DNA from: Eucalyptus grandis
Lineage: Eukaryota; Streptophyta; Magnoliopsida; Myrtales; Myrtaceae
DNA: 64,000 nucleotides
Reading direction: 5' to 3'
Assembly (NCBI RefSeq): GCF_016545825.1
Contig: NC_052616.1
Location: 6,262,001-6,326,000 of the forward strand
The translations under genes were made by a program, and so were the position numbers. Shown in pieces: positions 11,770-23,114 of this stretch (position 1 is its first letter; each line of letters starts with the position of its first letter). The notes beneath the pieces are model-generated. The model was not told the DNA's origin, ran no database searches, and was given only the letters and a program-made list of their open reading frames with translations.

Positions 11770-14128
11770 CTCTGCTGCTCTGCCCCTGCGTTTCTCCTCT
11801 CTCTCTCTCTCTCTTGCTGTCTGTATAAAGGTGCAAAGGTTCGACCTTTTCGGCATTTGGTGACAGAGACAGTCTTCCTCCAACTTCCTCCTTCTTCTCC
11901 TTCTTGTTCGAAGCTCCTCCTTCGTCCGACAACCCAATTCAAGCAAATTCGTCTTCGTTCGCCACGACCGACCTGCTCTCTCCTGGAAAAACTGCATTTT
12001 CCCGAGGTCCCTCGAGGGAAAAAAAAAAAAGGTAAGAGCTGCTGTGTTTTTTGACCGCGGGTGATTGGTTGCATCATGCACGTCTCCGCACGACCCGTAT
12101 CGACAGGGAGAGATTCTTTCTCTAAAGCTCGCGTTTCGGTGCGGGAAACAGAGGTTGCGGCTGGGATTTCGTGTCTTAACGTTCTTAATACGGAAAAAAT
12201 CGAATCTTTAAGCATCAATCACCGTTTACGGTGACGGTACATGCATGGAAGTCTTTCTATTTCGACTCGCCGTGAGTTTCCGCGACAGTTTCTTCGGCTT
12301 TCGATCTCAAGTTTTGTTTTTTTTTTTTTTTTTTGGTTTTGCCTGCCTCCTCGGTTCATCTAGGACCATATGATATCGGGCCCATATTTTTTAACGCCAT
12401 ATAGTTTTCGACGACGTGATTTCCTCGATTATTTTAGAGGACTGAACAGCTTCCCTGCTTGGTTCAGCCTTGAAAGAACTGTGTACTTGCTGAAGATGGT
12501 GACTTTGAGGACCCCATTTGTTTATTTTTGTTCATGTATCATGGGTTGATAATAAAGTTAATTGCTTGTCGGTTGCTGCACTCCTGGTGGTCGATGCTGA
12601 TGTTTGGGAACGTGTATCAATCACTTTCTTTGCAATGCAAAACCGCGAAACGTGTCTTAATCACTTTCTTTCGATGTGAACTGTTAAAATAGAAGTTTTG
12701 ATGATGTGCTTCTAGCTTACCATATTTTTTTTTGGTTTCTTGATTGGCCTAGAACCTTCTGTCTGTAATTTACAATCTCGAATTGTTTCATCCTATATAA
12801 GTTCGAACCAAAAGTGGCAAGATTACATGTCTCGTGTGTGAACTATGAAGGTTGAGGTTGTGTTCATTTTCTTGTTCATTTTCCCCCATTTTTGTGCCTG
12901 GTGGCATCTCATGGTCGTTTTTCGTAGTTGCAGTGTCCTTTTCACGGTATGAAATAAACCACGACGATTTCCTGATGGGTCATACTATTATGCATCTGTG
13001 AAAGTGATCTATGAGATCTATTCATAGGTATTACATGCCTCATTTAAATTTCGATCTAGGCCCCCACAGCTCTAGGTAGTAGTACTACATGATGCTTGCA
13101 TAGGAGACGATGTGAAAATGATTCCTTTGTTTTTTTTTTTTTTTTTGCGGGATTTCGTTTTTCTATGCATGATATGTAAGAAGTTTGGCGTATGTTCCAT
13201 GTGCATCATCTCAGTAGGAATGGTGATTGCTCCATAATTGTCCCTTCCAGTCTTCTCAATAACAACTGCGACAAACTGAGTCCTTGAGATGACACAAAAG
13301 AAAAGTCCTTTAAGAATTAAAAAATCTTAAATCATCTTGCTGATGATTACATGAACCGTTGATCACTCTCTAGAGAGCACGAAGTCGGTATAAAGTAAAT
13401 TTGGGATGGAATCTTGGAGATTCTGTCTCTGGGTGTTTTTCATTTAATGCCACATGGTGCAAACATTGCGTGCCATGTATTCTGTTTCTGCACTTTTGTC
13501 TTTTCAATTTGTCATATGAAAGTGTCGTGTAAAATTTTGGACTGATTGTTACATATAAAATATAGATATCCAGCACCAAGGTCATCTGTGTGTGCATATT
13601 CACAGTCGCCTTTTTCCATGTCTACATTTGCAAGGTGGGTTCTTTACCGCCTGCTGCTGAACAAATTTTTAGGAGTAAAATATTTCAACAGGCTCAAACT
13701 TCAGATGCTAAATTAGTGATTTGCATTTGCAGTGACCTTCAGGGAGGTATTGAGCGCACGAAATCTGGAAGATAGTCAGCTCTCTCAAACATTCCAATGA
13801 ATTATCTGCTATAAATGCAACGCTTTGGAAATGATAAGGTATTTTCTGGCATAAAGGTGATCTGTCTCGTTTCATGTTAATTATAGTACTCTAGCTGAAT
13901 GTTTTTGTTTTGTATTCAAGACCAGATCTCAAGAACTCAGCACTCAATGGACTGCACTCCCAATAGCAGTGATAAGAAAACTCTGAAGAGGTGGTTTTTC
14001 ATTGACAAGAGGGTAGGATATAGCATATTCAGTTATAGCTTATAAGTCACTCTTAAAGCACAATTTCCAGAAACTGGCAGCACAATTGATACGATCTGTT
14101 TTCCTATAGTGCTTTTATTCTTGATTCA
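11770..14128 (+). promoter_or_regulatory. Spliced 5' leader of TPP with two introns
   Basis: Leader exon 1 runs from about 11770 to 12031 and ends at donor GTAAGA (12032). It contains no ATG. A 1.9-kb leader intron ends at an acceptor at 13919-13920. Leader exon 2 is 13921-14012 (donor GTAGGA at 14013), and a 97-bp intron ends with 'cctatag' at 14109. The coding exon starts at 14110 and the main ATG is at 14129. The first ATG in this inferred mRNA belongs to the uORF at 13947. Splice sites are read by eye and no transcript evidence was available. Confidence 0.6.
13947..14124 (+). CDS. Upstream ORF of TPP (candidate conserved-peptide uORF)
   Basis: Joining 13947-14012 with 14110-14124 gives a 26-residue peptide ending KKTLKRWFFIDKRCFYS, then TGA at 14122-14124. 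The TGA is only four nucleotides before the main ATG at 14129. The ATG is the first in the inferred leader, with G at +4. From memory, Arabidopsis TPPF (At4g12430) and TPPG (At4g22590) carry annotated conserved-peptide uORFs (At4g12432, At4g22592), so this is likely the same element. The likely role is to restrict or tune TPP translation, possibly by metabolite-dependent ribosome stalling (inference). Retaining the 97-bp intron would replace the last residues and give an earlier stop. Confidence 0.65.
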
Positions 14129-16250
14129 ATGGAACTCAAGTCTACTCATTCATCTCCTGTTCTTGCTGATCCTGCACCCATTAACAAGACAAGACTAGGC
14201 ATTCATTCCAACTTGTCCTCTAGCAAATGCATACCGATACTGAGGAGAAAGCCGGGAAAGCTTGATGAGGCTCTCTCTAATGGCTGGCTAGATGCAATGA
14301 GGGCCTCGTCTCCTCCTCGTAAAAGGTTTATAAAAGATTATCGTGTTGAAGTTGCTTTAGATGATGCCGAGATTGCCTATTGCTCTTGGAAGGTATTCCA
14401 TTTTTATAGTTTCTAGATTTTAATGATGTGATAAGTACTATGCTATGCCATTTGCTCTAATTCATGTTGTTTAATTGCAATTTCTCTGGATTGCACAGAT
14501 TAAGCATCCATCAGCACTCAATTCATTTGAGCAGATCACGAAGCAGGCTAAGAAGAAAAAGATAGCCATATTTTTGGATTATGATGGGACTCTTTCGCCA
14601 ATTGTAGACAACCCTGATGATGCACTGATGTCTAATGAAGTAAGAATAGCATTTTGTAAGCATAGAAGCCCTCCGTTTCTCGGTATTCCATAATTATTTA
14701 TTTTATGACATCGGTGAATATATATTTTCAGATGCGTTTGGCCGTGAAAAACGTTGCAGAGTTCTTCCCAACTACCATTATTAGCGGGAGGAGTCGCAAC
14801 AAGGTATCGGGAGGACTCCACTTTAGAGGGTGTTTGGGACATTTCGAGCCTTTAATCCACTTTTCAACTTTCACTTTTTAATTGATACTCTGAAGATGTC
14901 ATGCCTGAATTACATCAATTTAATATCGTTTTAGGTACATGAGTTGGTAGGACTGACTGAACTTTATTATGCTGGAAGCCATGGGATGGATATTATGGGT
15001 CCTGTGGGTGTTGCCACATCCATCGATCATCATGGCTGTGTCAAATTAGCTGACAGCCAGGTATTTGAAGATCCACTCGAGAATGTTTAAATTGATTCTC
15101 CCAGGGAAATAAGTTTCATGTTGATGGTTTAATTTTTCTGTGATGTCTGTCCTTATTATTATAGGCTGAGGAATTAAAGCGGTTTCAGCCTGCTGGAGAA
15201 TTCTTACCAATGATTGATGAGGTGCGCGACTGCTCTGCAACCAATTTCTTTTTTATTTTATGGTATCTATATATGGTAAATGGCAATTAGAAGATTGATT
15301 TTTGACTTGGGCATGCAGGTTTTTAGAACCCTTGTTGAGAAGACAAAGGGAATCAAAGGCACAATAGTTGAGAACAACAAGTTCTGTGCCTCAGTACATT
15401 ACCGAAATGTAGATGAAAAGGTTAACTAAGGGCTGCAGTGATGTTCAATCAGGTCAACTTCCAAGTCTGTCTCATTTTAATTGATTGCTCTATGATTTCA
15501 GAATTGGCGCACTATTGCTCGATTAGTCCACAATCTATTAAAAAACTACCCGCATTTGCAAATAACTCATGGACGGAAGGTATAATTCTTGGCTCGATTC
15601 TGGCTTTATGCATCGTGATTTCCTTTTATTAAGTGGGTCTCAGTAATTTGTTACACATACTTCCTTTTGGTTATCCAGGTTTTAGAAATCCGTCCTGTGG
15701 TGGACTGGAATAAGGGGAAAGCGGTGGAGTTTCTGCTTGATTCTCTCGGTATCTTTTCTTTTGGCCTTTGACTCTCTCTTTTCCAGAACATAAGTGGACA
15801 CGCTATTCTACAACTTTGCTTTCATGTCGACACAGGTTTCGCTAATCAAGCTGACGTGCTCCCGATCTATATTGGAGATGACAGAACTGATGAAGATGCA
15901 TTTAAGGTACTACGCACATACAATTTCTATTGTTCTGTTTCTTTTTCTACCTTGAAGCAAGCATGCAAATGAGTTGGCCATTTTGATGATCTGTATCAGA
16001 TGCTGGGTGAAAAGAAATGTGGCATTGGGATTTTGGTATCTTCAGTGCCCAAAGAAACAAAGGCATTTTACTCTCTCAGGGACCCATCGGAGGTGCACAT
16101 CCTTGTTCATCTTTTTCACTTTTCGTCTCAAAACTTTCAGTTGTGTTTTCAGAAGCATATGCTAATATACGACGGATGTGTCGGAATTGCATGTAGGTGA
16201 TGGAGTTTCTGAAGTCTCTTGTCGCGTGGAAGAAGATGGAAGACGCATGA
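14129..16250 (+). CDS. TPPF: Trehalose-6-phosphate phosphatase (TPPF/G type)
   Basis: Cytosolic or plastid HAD-family phosphatase that converts trehalose-6-phosphate to trehalose, the second step after TPS, and so controls a sugar-signalling metabolite. Coding exons: 14129-14392, 14499-14639, 14732-14803, 14935-15060, 15165-15221, 15319-15420, 15502-15579, 15679-15748, 15836-15906, 16000-16092, 16197-16250. All have GT-AG borders and preserved phase, giving 375 aa, normal for plant TPPs. The catalytic DYDGTL motif has the nucleophile pair D115/D117. Also visible are IISGRSR (about 151-157), [10 protein letters not shown] (about 170-179) and the metal-binding [10 protein letters not shown] (317-326). 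The N-terminal ~85 residues are the variable plant extension with the NGWLDAM motif. The start is chosen because N-termini of the family begin similarly and the uORF stop lies just upstream. No defects were seen. Subfamily is inferred from the neighbouring SKU5 and the uORF. Confidence 0.93.
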
Positions 16251-17868
16251 AGGATGTGAAATTGCAGTGCATACTAGTGTCATAAGGCTAGGGATTCAAT
16301 GGGATACTATGCTTCTAATAGATCACGGTCAGGCGGGCGGTCGAAATCTGAGCGAATTTTTTTTCGCTTTTGCATCTTGGCCATCGGTCTGTTTAGTTTC
16401 TAGTGTTTATATGTGTTGTTCAGCAAGCTGATGAAGTTCTGTAATTATGTTGTACTCTTCTCTGCTAAGTGATTATGAATAGACAATATACTAAGTTATG
16501 ACAGCAGTTCAAAGAACTTCAGGGGACGGTTGTGGACCATTAGCATTTCAGTTGATGTGATCTTGTAAATACCCTGGGAATCATTATATCTGCCTAACAA
16601 GGAAGTATTCGACTCGCATTGCTCGTGTAACCTTTATCTTCGCTTGTCCTCGGATTATTTCAAGGTTTTTTCTTTTTCGGGTGTAAGCGAGGGTCGTTTC
16701 TTCTCATCTGAATATCATTAAGTTTATATCCATCCACCGGTTTATCCTTGAGTTATGCTCATGTTGTCATCAAAAGAGGAGAAGAAATTCAACCTTATGA
16801 GTCTCTCTTGCTTTCCTCGAAACAGTATTGGTGACGTTCATTGTCGGGGCGACGCCTTATGAATTCATTTCCTTCGCCGACCGTGTTGTTTGGCAATGCC
16901 AGCCGAGTTTCAGGACAACGAAGGCGAAAAACGTTAGGGATCATTAATGATCTGCGAGAAGTCCTAGCCTAATGAAATTTTTCCTAGTTTCCACTTCGTT
17001 TCCTATCCCTACATAAGAAATACCGGGGGTGTCATCTGTTACATATCAACTTGGCATCATATGTGCTGAACCTTTCTTCTCTTTATTTATAAAAGGTTTG
17101 TGATGACTAGTTACGGATTATGAAATTCCTATTTTGTCATTTAGAAAATAATGATCATCATTACAAGTGACGCTATCTTGATTTTTGCATATCGCAATAA
17201 TTGATAGGTGACAAGTGTTGGATAGCTCCGTCGAGTTAGAATATGAGCGATGCTATAAAAAAGATCTCTTTATATATATATTTGAAAGTCCTTCACCATT
17301 TATTTTACCATATTTTTTTTTTGGAGCAAATAATTCCGAGTTCCCCATTTGCCCCAAAAATAAACGGAAATCCCATTTTATTACGAGGCCGGCCCTAATA
17401 TTGTTGTCTTGGTCCAACTCCACCAAATTGATGAGCCTTCTAAAAAGAAGTCTAATAAAAAAAATACCAAAGTTCATGAGCAATTATTAAAACTACTTTG
17501 TGCGGATGACATTCAGCTACCCATCGTCCTTGGAAAAACGGTACATGAATGTCTTCTATCAAGTGATTCAGCCCGTTCTCTTTCTTTATTTGGTAAATCT
17601 CGATTACTTCTTTTGAAATTTCACACCCTTCCGACTTGCTCTAACTAGTACGTCATTCAGGTGCAATTTTATAAGATGTCTACAGTGACTATCAATTACA
17701 AGGAGCGTAACTAAACGCCATAGAGATCAGGACCTAGGATTGGAAATTCGCATTGTGATACCCTTAAGTCATGAACATTAAGTAATCCATTATTTACTAG
17801 TAATGATCATCACTATTTTATATCGACATCTAGTCATGTTGTAAGCTCGGATGTGGCACTCAAAAATA
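16251..17868. other. TPP 3' UTR, then intergenic
   Basis: The 3' UTR probably occupies the first 300-400 bases; the exact poly(A) site is not clear. Beyond it no gene was recognised. A short patch at 17215-17650 is open on both strands but is low in information. Confidence 0.5.
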
Positions 17869-18505
17869 GAGAAAATTCCAAATAAGAACTGAAGTGTCAT
17901 CGTTTTTTTTCAAATAATGGTTCGAAGTGCACTTTGAATCAAATAAAAGTATGAAGTGGTAAAATCGTTTTAAATAAGGGTCAACTAAAGGTTTTTGGCT
18001 GGCCAATGACTATTCCAATCATCGAAGAAATGGTTTTTTAGTTAAAAATTATAACCATATATTTTTTTTTCTTTTTTTTTTGTTTCTTTTTTTCTTTTTT
18101 CCTCTTCCCTCTCCCGGCTATCGCCATGGATGGCCGATGGAGGTCACCTTGCCTAGGCTAGGCGGGGCGAGGGTCACCCAAGCCAAATCCGGCAAGGGTA
18201 ACCCTCGCCCAACACTGACGAGGAGTGCCCTCACCCAACTCCAACGGGGGATACCCTTGCATGGGTCCGACGACCTCCGTCATGGCTAATGGAGGAAAGG
18301 GGGAAAAAAGAAAGAAAAAAAAAAGGAAAGGTTTAGCACTTTTTAAAAATTGATATGACCACTTCGATTCTCATTTGAAATAAATTCTACTTCAAACTTT
18401 TATTTGAAATATTTAGCTATTTCAAGTCCTTATTTAAAATAAGTTCACTTCGGACTCTCATTTAAAAAAACGATGGTACTTCAGGCCTTTATTTGAATTT
18501 ATTTC
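17869..18505. mobile_element. Mutator-type MITE with 10-bp target duplication
   Basis: Both sides carry the identical 10-mer 'ctcaaaaata' (17859-17868 and 18506-18515). The ends form long imperfect inverted repeats of about 130-170 bp: left 17869-18000 has 'aagaactgaagtgtcatcg', and the right arm 18340-18505 in reverse complement has 'gcctgaagtaccatcg'. Long TIRs with 9-11 bp duplications define Mutator-like elements. The centre (about 18110-18295) is GC-rich and the flanks AT-rich. No transposase is encoded, so it is non-autonomous. Confidence 0.8.
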
Positions 18506-18515
18506 CTCAAAAATA

Positions 18516-19281
18516 CAATGAATTTATGCATTTACGAACCCTCATCTTTAAAAGCTCGCGAGGACTTAAATGTTATGATGTGATTTCACTGGTTAAATCG
18601 AGGATTAGCAAACCCTTGACCCTAACCACTCTCTCTTTTTTTCCTTTTTCTTTGTTTCGTTAACCCAACTTTTTGTAGTTAGGGTTTTCTTGTGGAGGAG
18701 GAAAAAGGAAACTACGCTCAATGATTATAGCTTGCGCCAGTTAAGAACGCGGTGGAGACATAATGTAATAAAAAGTCTTATCTAACCGGATTATTTATAT
18801 TCCTGGCTTTTCCTTGTAAGCAAGATCATCCCATCATATAGATACACGCTTAAGAAAAAAAAAAGTGAAATAAATTAAAAAAGTCAAGAACTTGAATTGG
18901 ACAATTTTTAATGGCGTGGAAGACTGAGCCGACACCATGAAGTTAGGACATTGATGAAAGATGTCTAGGGCTGATCCTTTTTCCACACGTTATCATCAAG
19001 GTTTTTCAAAAGGTGTGATTAATGTTAGGATTGATTTGGGATGGTTCCTTCACTGCTAAAGTTAGGTCAGTTGGAGATTCCTCGTGATCGAGATGATTCT
19101 AATCCATTCGTGACCTTTTTCTTTTCCTTTTCTCGCTCCTTAATTTTAGGAAAGACGAACGCAATTTCTTTTTCCACCTACCCTCGAAATCCCACTTGGG
19201 TTTGCTCTAAAGGGTCTAACAAAATCAGTGATCGTGTTCTTCGCCCATTAAACTCAAGTTACGAGCAAGAGAAGTCGATTC
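18516..19281. other. Intergenic, no gene seen
   Basis: AT-rich DNA. The open frame at 19041-19289 has no recognisable domain. Confidence 0.5.
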
Positions 19282-19622
19282 AATTGTAAATTTCTCGATT
19301 AAATTAATTTAATTTTAAACATTTTTATATTTTATCAATTGAATCCATTTGTCTAATTTGAACTGAAAATTATTGACAGAGACATCGATTGTCTTACGTG
19401 ATACGATTGGTGCTAACGTTGATATTTTTAAATAATATTTTGATTTTTTTTATAAAATTTCATGGTTTTTTCTTTTTCTTTTCTTCTCTTCATTTTTTTT
19501 GGGGGCTAAGGACCGGCAAGGGTTGTTGGCCACATCGTTCACATAGAATGGATTTAATTGGCATAAATATATAAGGTTTAAAACTAAGTTAATTCAATAT
19601 AAAAATTTATGATTAAATTGAT
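19282..19622. mobile_element. Small inverted-repeat element
   Basis: The left arm 19282-19349 and right arm about 19547-19622 are inverted copies of roughly 67 bp at about 75% identity (shared core 'ttttaaac', outer part ending 'ttgaatccat'/'atggattta'). The centre has a short G-rich block ('gggggctaaggaccggcaagg'-like, 19500-19520). A related right-arm motif occurs at about 55430-55500. Non-coding. Confidence 0.45.
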
Positions 19623-22600
19623 ATAAATGTTATGTATCTATAACTTTTTGGTTTTGTATTTTCTTCTTAGGAAAGGTTTTTGGATCTCTCGAGTATCGTG
19701 ACGACACATTAGGATTCAAACTCATAAGATTAGATTTATTTTTGTGTGATGCTATTTTCTTTTTCTTTTTTTGGTCAAAGCTGTAATAGTAGTAGTAGGC
19801 TTGGCTATGTTAGACATAGCAAAACATCCCCACTTTGGCGGCTTGAATTGTATGATAAAAGCCAAGATTTCCGCGTACCTATTCAGAAAACGTTATTAAT
19901 GAGGAAATTAGATTCCATCTCAATTCTTGCCGTTGTGGTTACTATTATTTATATTTGGCCCCCCTTGGGAAACACATAATTATTAATTTTCGGCCTACAA
20001 TGTTTGCGGCCAAGCAAAAGCAAAAAAGCTTAATTAACAAGGCTGGTTTCTAGGGTCAGGTATGGAGGTTGATTGAGCCTACTGCCTCTCGATCCTATTC
20101 GCAATACGTTTTACAGTAGCCCCGAATGTACAAGTTACCTTTATCTCTATTTTTCCAAGTATTTTCCAAGGAAAAATAATAGTTGGAAGTATTGTTACAT
20201 GACTCAATCGATCGACATTTGTGGCGGCTGAACACCTCAATGAACAAGCCGTCGTTTGACTTGAACATTCTTGATTTCTTCTATGACTCTCTCTTGTTCA
20301 TTCTCGCCCTCGCTCGATTTCACGTTTGCTCATTCTAGGCTCTTGCCTTAGTTTGGATATGAATTTTTTTAGGTTATATTAAAGACAAAATTACTTTAAC
20401 AATATGGCTGGATCATGTACATATTGTATAGTAATAGGTCAAAATGGATCAAACGTGCTAATTTGAGTTAAATCATTTTCGATCTAATCTACTCATTTAA
20501 TAGTATCAAACGTAGAGATATGCTTGTCAGGTATTTCTCTAATTGCCAAAGCAAACTCGCCTAATGAACATTGGTCGGAAGCGATCCTCGCCCATGATCA
20601 AACGATGAACGGCAGGCATGTTTACCTGTCAACTCTCACCTTTTTAATGACAGCAATCAATCCTTGCCTTGCTGGATATGGTCCATGCATGGCATTTTGC
20701 TTGCCATCTCCGGCGAAGGGTAGAGAGAGAGAGAGAGAGAGACAGCCACTCTCTGGGGCGGGTCCAAGGTTTCAGGGAGATCATGGGCTTGGCTCACGAA
20801 AATGTGCAATTCTTTATTTCGATGATCATTTTAAGTATGATATACAAATTTTAAGTGCGAAAGTAAAGTAATAAGTGAGGAAAGGGGAATGCAAAACAAT
20901 GCATATGAATATGTTTTTCTCATAATATGGAAAAAGACTTTTTGGGTTAGAAATTTATGTATTATAACAAAATAGAAGTACCAAAAAATAGAGTAAAGAA
21001 AAAATAAAAAAAACGACACAGACCCTGAAAATGTCATCTTGGAAAGTGACAAATTCTTAAAAAAAAAATTAAAAATTCTGGTGGAGCAATTTCCGCTTTC
21101 GGCTTGCCATTTTCTCTGCCTCTGACCCCACCAGTACCACCCCTTACAAATATTGGGCATCATGTCGTCACTCCCATTTCCCATTCTCTTTCCGAAGTAA
21201 AATCTCCAAGCAAGTCGTACCTTTCAAACTTAAAGAAAATATTTTGTTCAAAAAAAAACTTAAAGAAAATATATAAATGGTCCTCATGCTTTCACTCGAC
21301 ACACAATATTATCCATAAAACTTTAATTTATTCGATAGCATTTTTAAAGTTTTACTCAATATATAATATCGTTTTCGAACTATTAATCTTTTCAATATAA
21401 CTCTTAAATTTTCTATGCATGTTCAGTATAATTCCTAAATCACGTGTGGAATTATCCCTTTAAACTTCGAAGAGTAGCAGATTCCGGGGTCAAATATAAG
21501 TTTTAAGAGAGCAGGTAACCTTGAAATTTACAAATTGAAGAAGGGTCAAAAGAGCAGGGGTCTCTCTCTGTCGCACTCCAGACAGTAAAAAAAACACAAA
21601 AGAAAACCTGAAAAGCAAAAGGACCGAATCAAACGGTTGGTAGGTGGAGTTACCTAACCAACGACACTGCTAATTGCCAGGTTAAAATTTTCGAATTTCC
21701 TTTTATTTTTCCAAAAAAAAGGAAAAAAAAGAAGAAGGGAGGACTGTATTAATTAATTTGCCGTGGTGGTGGGGGGCCCAGGCGTGAGAATGGAGATGGG
21801 CTGGCAATCATGTGGCGCTTTCAGTGGAAGATCTGGGAAGGCACCAAAAAAAAAAATTGTTCCTTTTTTTACTGAATTTTCCTCTGTTTTCGCATCTGGT
21901 TTTCTGGAATTTTCTCTCTTTTCTTGAATTGGGGACGAGACGACAGGGGTCGAACGTTGATCCCCTGCCACGCGCGTGCAAGAAAGAGCTCGTTTCCATC
22001 AGCTGTCTCCGCTGCTGCTCTTCCTTCAGCTCCAAGCGGAGGCGCTCGAGATAATAATGGTGTCTGGTTGATGCCTGTCCTCGGGCAGCATTAATTTAGG
22101 AAGGTAATCAGCAAAAAAAATCAAGTCTTGACATCGAGGAGCGGTGTGCCCTGGGCTCTGGCTGCATTTGCTATTCGGGAATAAGGAAAAAACCAGGTGT
22201 CCCTTTTTAATTGACGGAGCTGGTGCGACCCAGTTTCCTTGATTTCGTCTCTTTTTGAACTGGCGATAAGCTGTCACACATCACGCCTCCTTCTCTCTCT
22301 CTCTTTCTCTCTCTGTCTCTATCTCTGTCTGTCTGTCTCTCTCTCTCTCTTTCACGCACAGCATGCACGGTCATACTCAGCAGCGCATGAACGACGAGTG
22401 GCGAGCGACAAAAAGAGAGAGCTTCGATTGGGATCAGGATCCGATCCTCAACCCGACCACAGTCACCCCTCTCTCTCTCTCTCTTCCCCAGCGGACGAAT
22501 TTCCTTCATTGTTTTTATGACTACCCATTAAACTAAAGGAACTTAGATCTAGAAAGGTTTCGAACAAACAACAAATCTTTGACAATTCTCGCTTCCCCCG

Positions 22601-22900
22601 TCCACACTGTCTTTGACCCACCAGCGCTCTAATGACTGAAAAGTGCTCGACCCAAAAAAAAAATAATAATAGAAAAGGACTGAATGGTGGGTTCGTCGAG
22701 CTAGCAATCTTGCAGAAAGGAAAACGTTAACGTGGACTTGCGAATTTCACAGTGCATTTTCTTTCCTTGGACAAACTTATACGAAAAGTCTCAAGGAGGG
22801 TGTTGGTCCCAGTAATCGTTTCTTTCTTTTTGCCTTTTTTTTTTTTTTTTTTTTTGGGTTTCAGACTGTCCCCGGAGGTAATGAGCATTATAAGCCCACA
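19623..22900. other. Intergenic with GA/CT microsatellites
   Basis: No gene is seen. Simple repeats include (GA)n at 20722-20742 and CT-rich tracts at 22290-22351 and 22470-22490. The many open frames on both strands between 21750 and 22520 follow these low-complexity tracts and look spurious. The last 1 kb is presumably promoter of the SKU5-like gene. Confidence 0.5.
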
Positions 22901-22926
22901 AGAGCAGATAAAGCAGAAAAGAGCCG

Positions 22927-22930
<4 letters not shown>

Positions 22931-22961
<31 letters not shown>
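22931..22961 (+). repeat. (CT)n tract in the SKU5-like promoter/leader
   Basis: About 15 CT dinucleotides lie roughly 155 bp before the ATG at 23115. A TATA-like 'attataa' is present near 22888. CT tracts at this distance are common at plant transcription starts. The start site itself is not mapped. Confidence 0.6.
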
Positions 22962-22963
<2 letters not shown>

Positions 22964-23114
22964 GCACGCACACGGAGGCTACTCGGGGTCTTTCACCATT
23001 CTCGCTTTCCCTCTCTACTAGATAATGCAAAGACCGTAAAAGACTTGGGAAAAATCGCCCCTGTTTTTCGACGGGAATACGCTGAGAGGGAGGAAAAGAG
23101 AGAGCTTTTCTAGA

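Noticed and set aside
11618..12218. Open frames around the TPP leader on both strands
   Set aside because: They are built on poly(A)/(CT) tracts; the region fits a spliced 5' leader instead.
21753..22520. Several overlapping open frames on both strands
   Set aside because: They follow CT/GA microsatellites and give repetitive RERE or SLSL text; no gene model supported.
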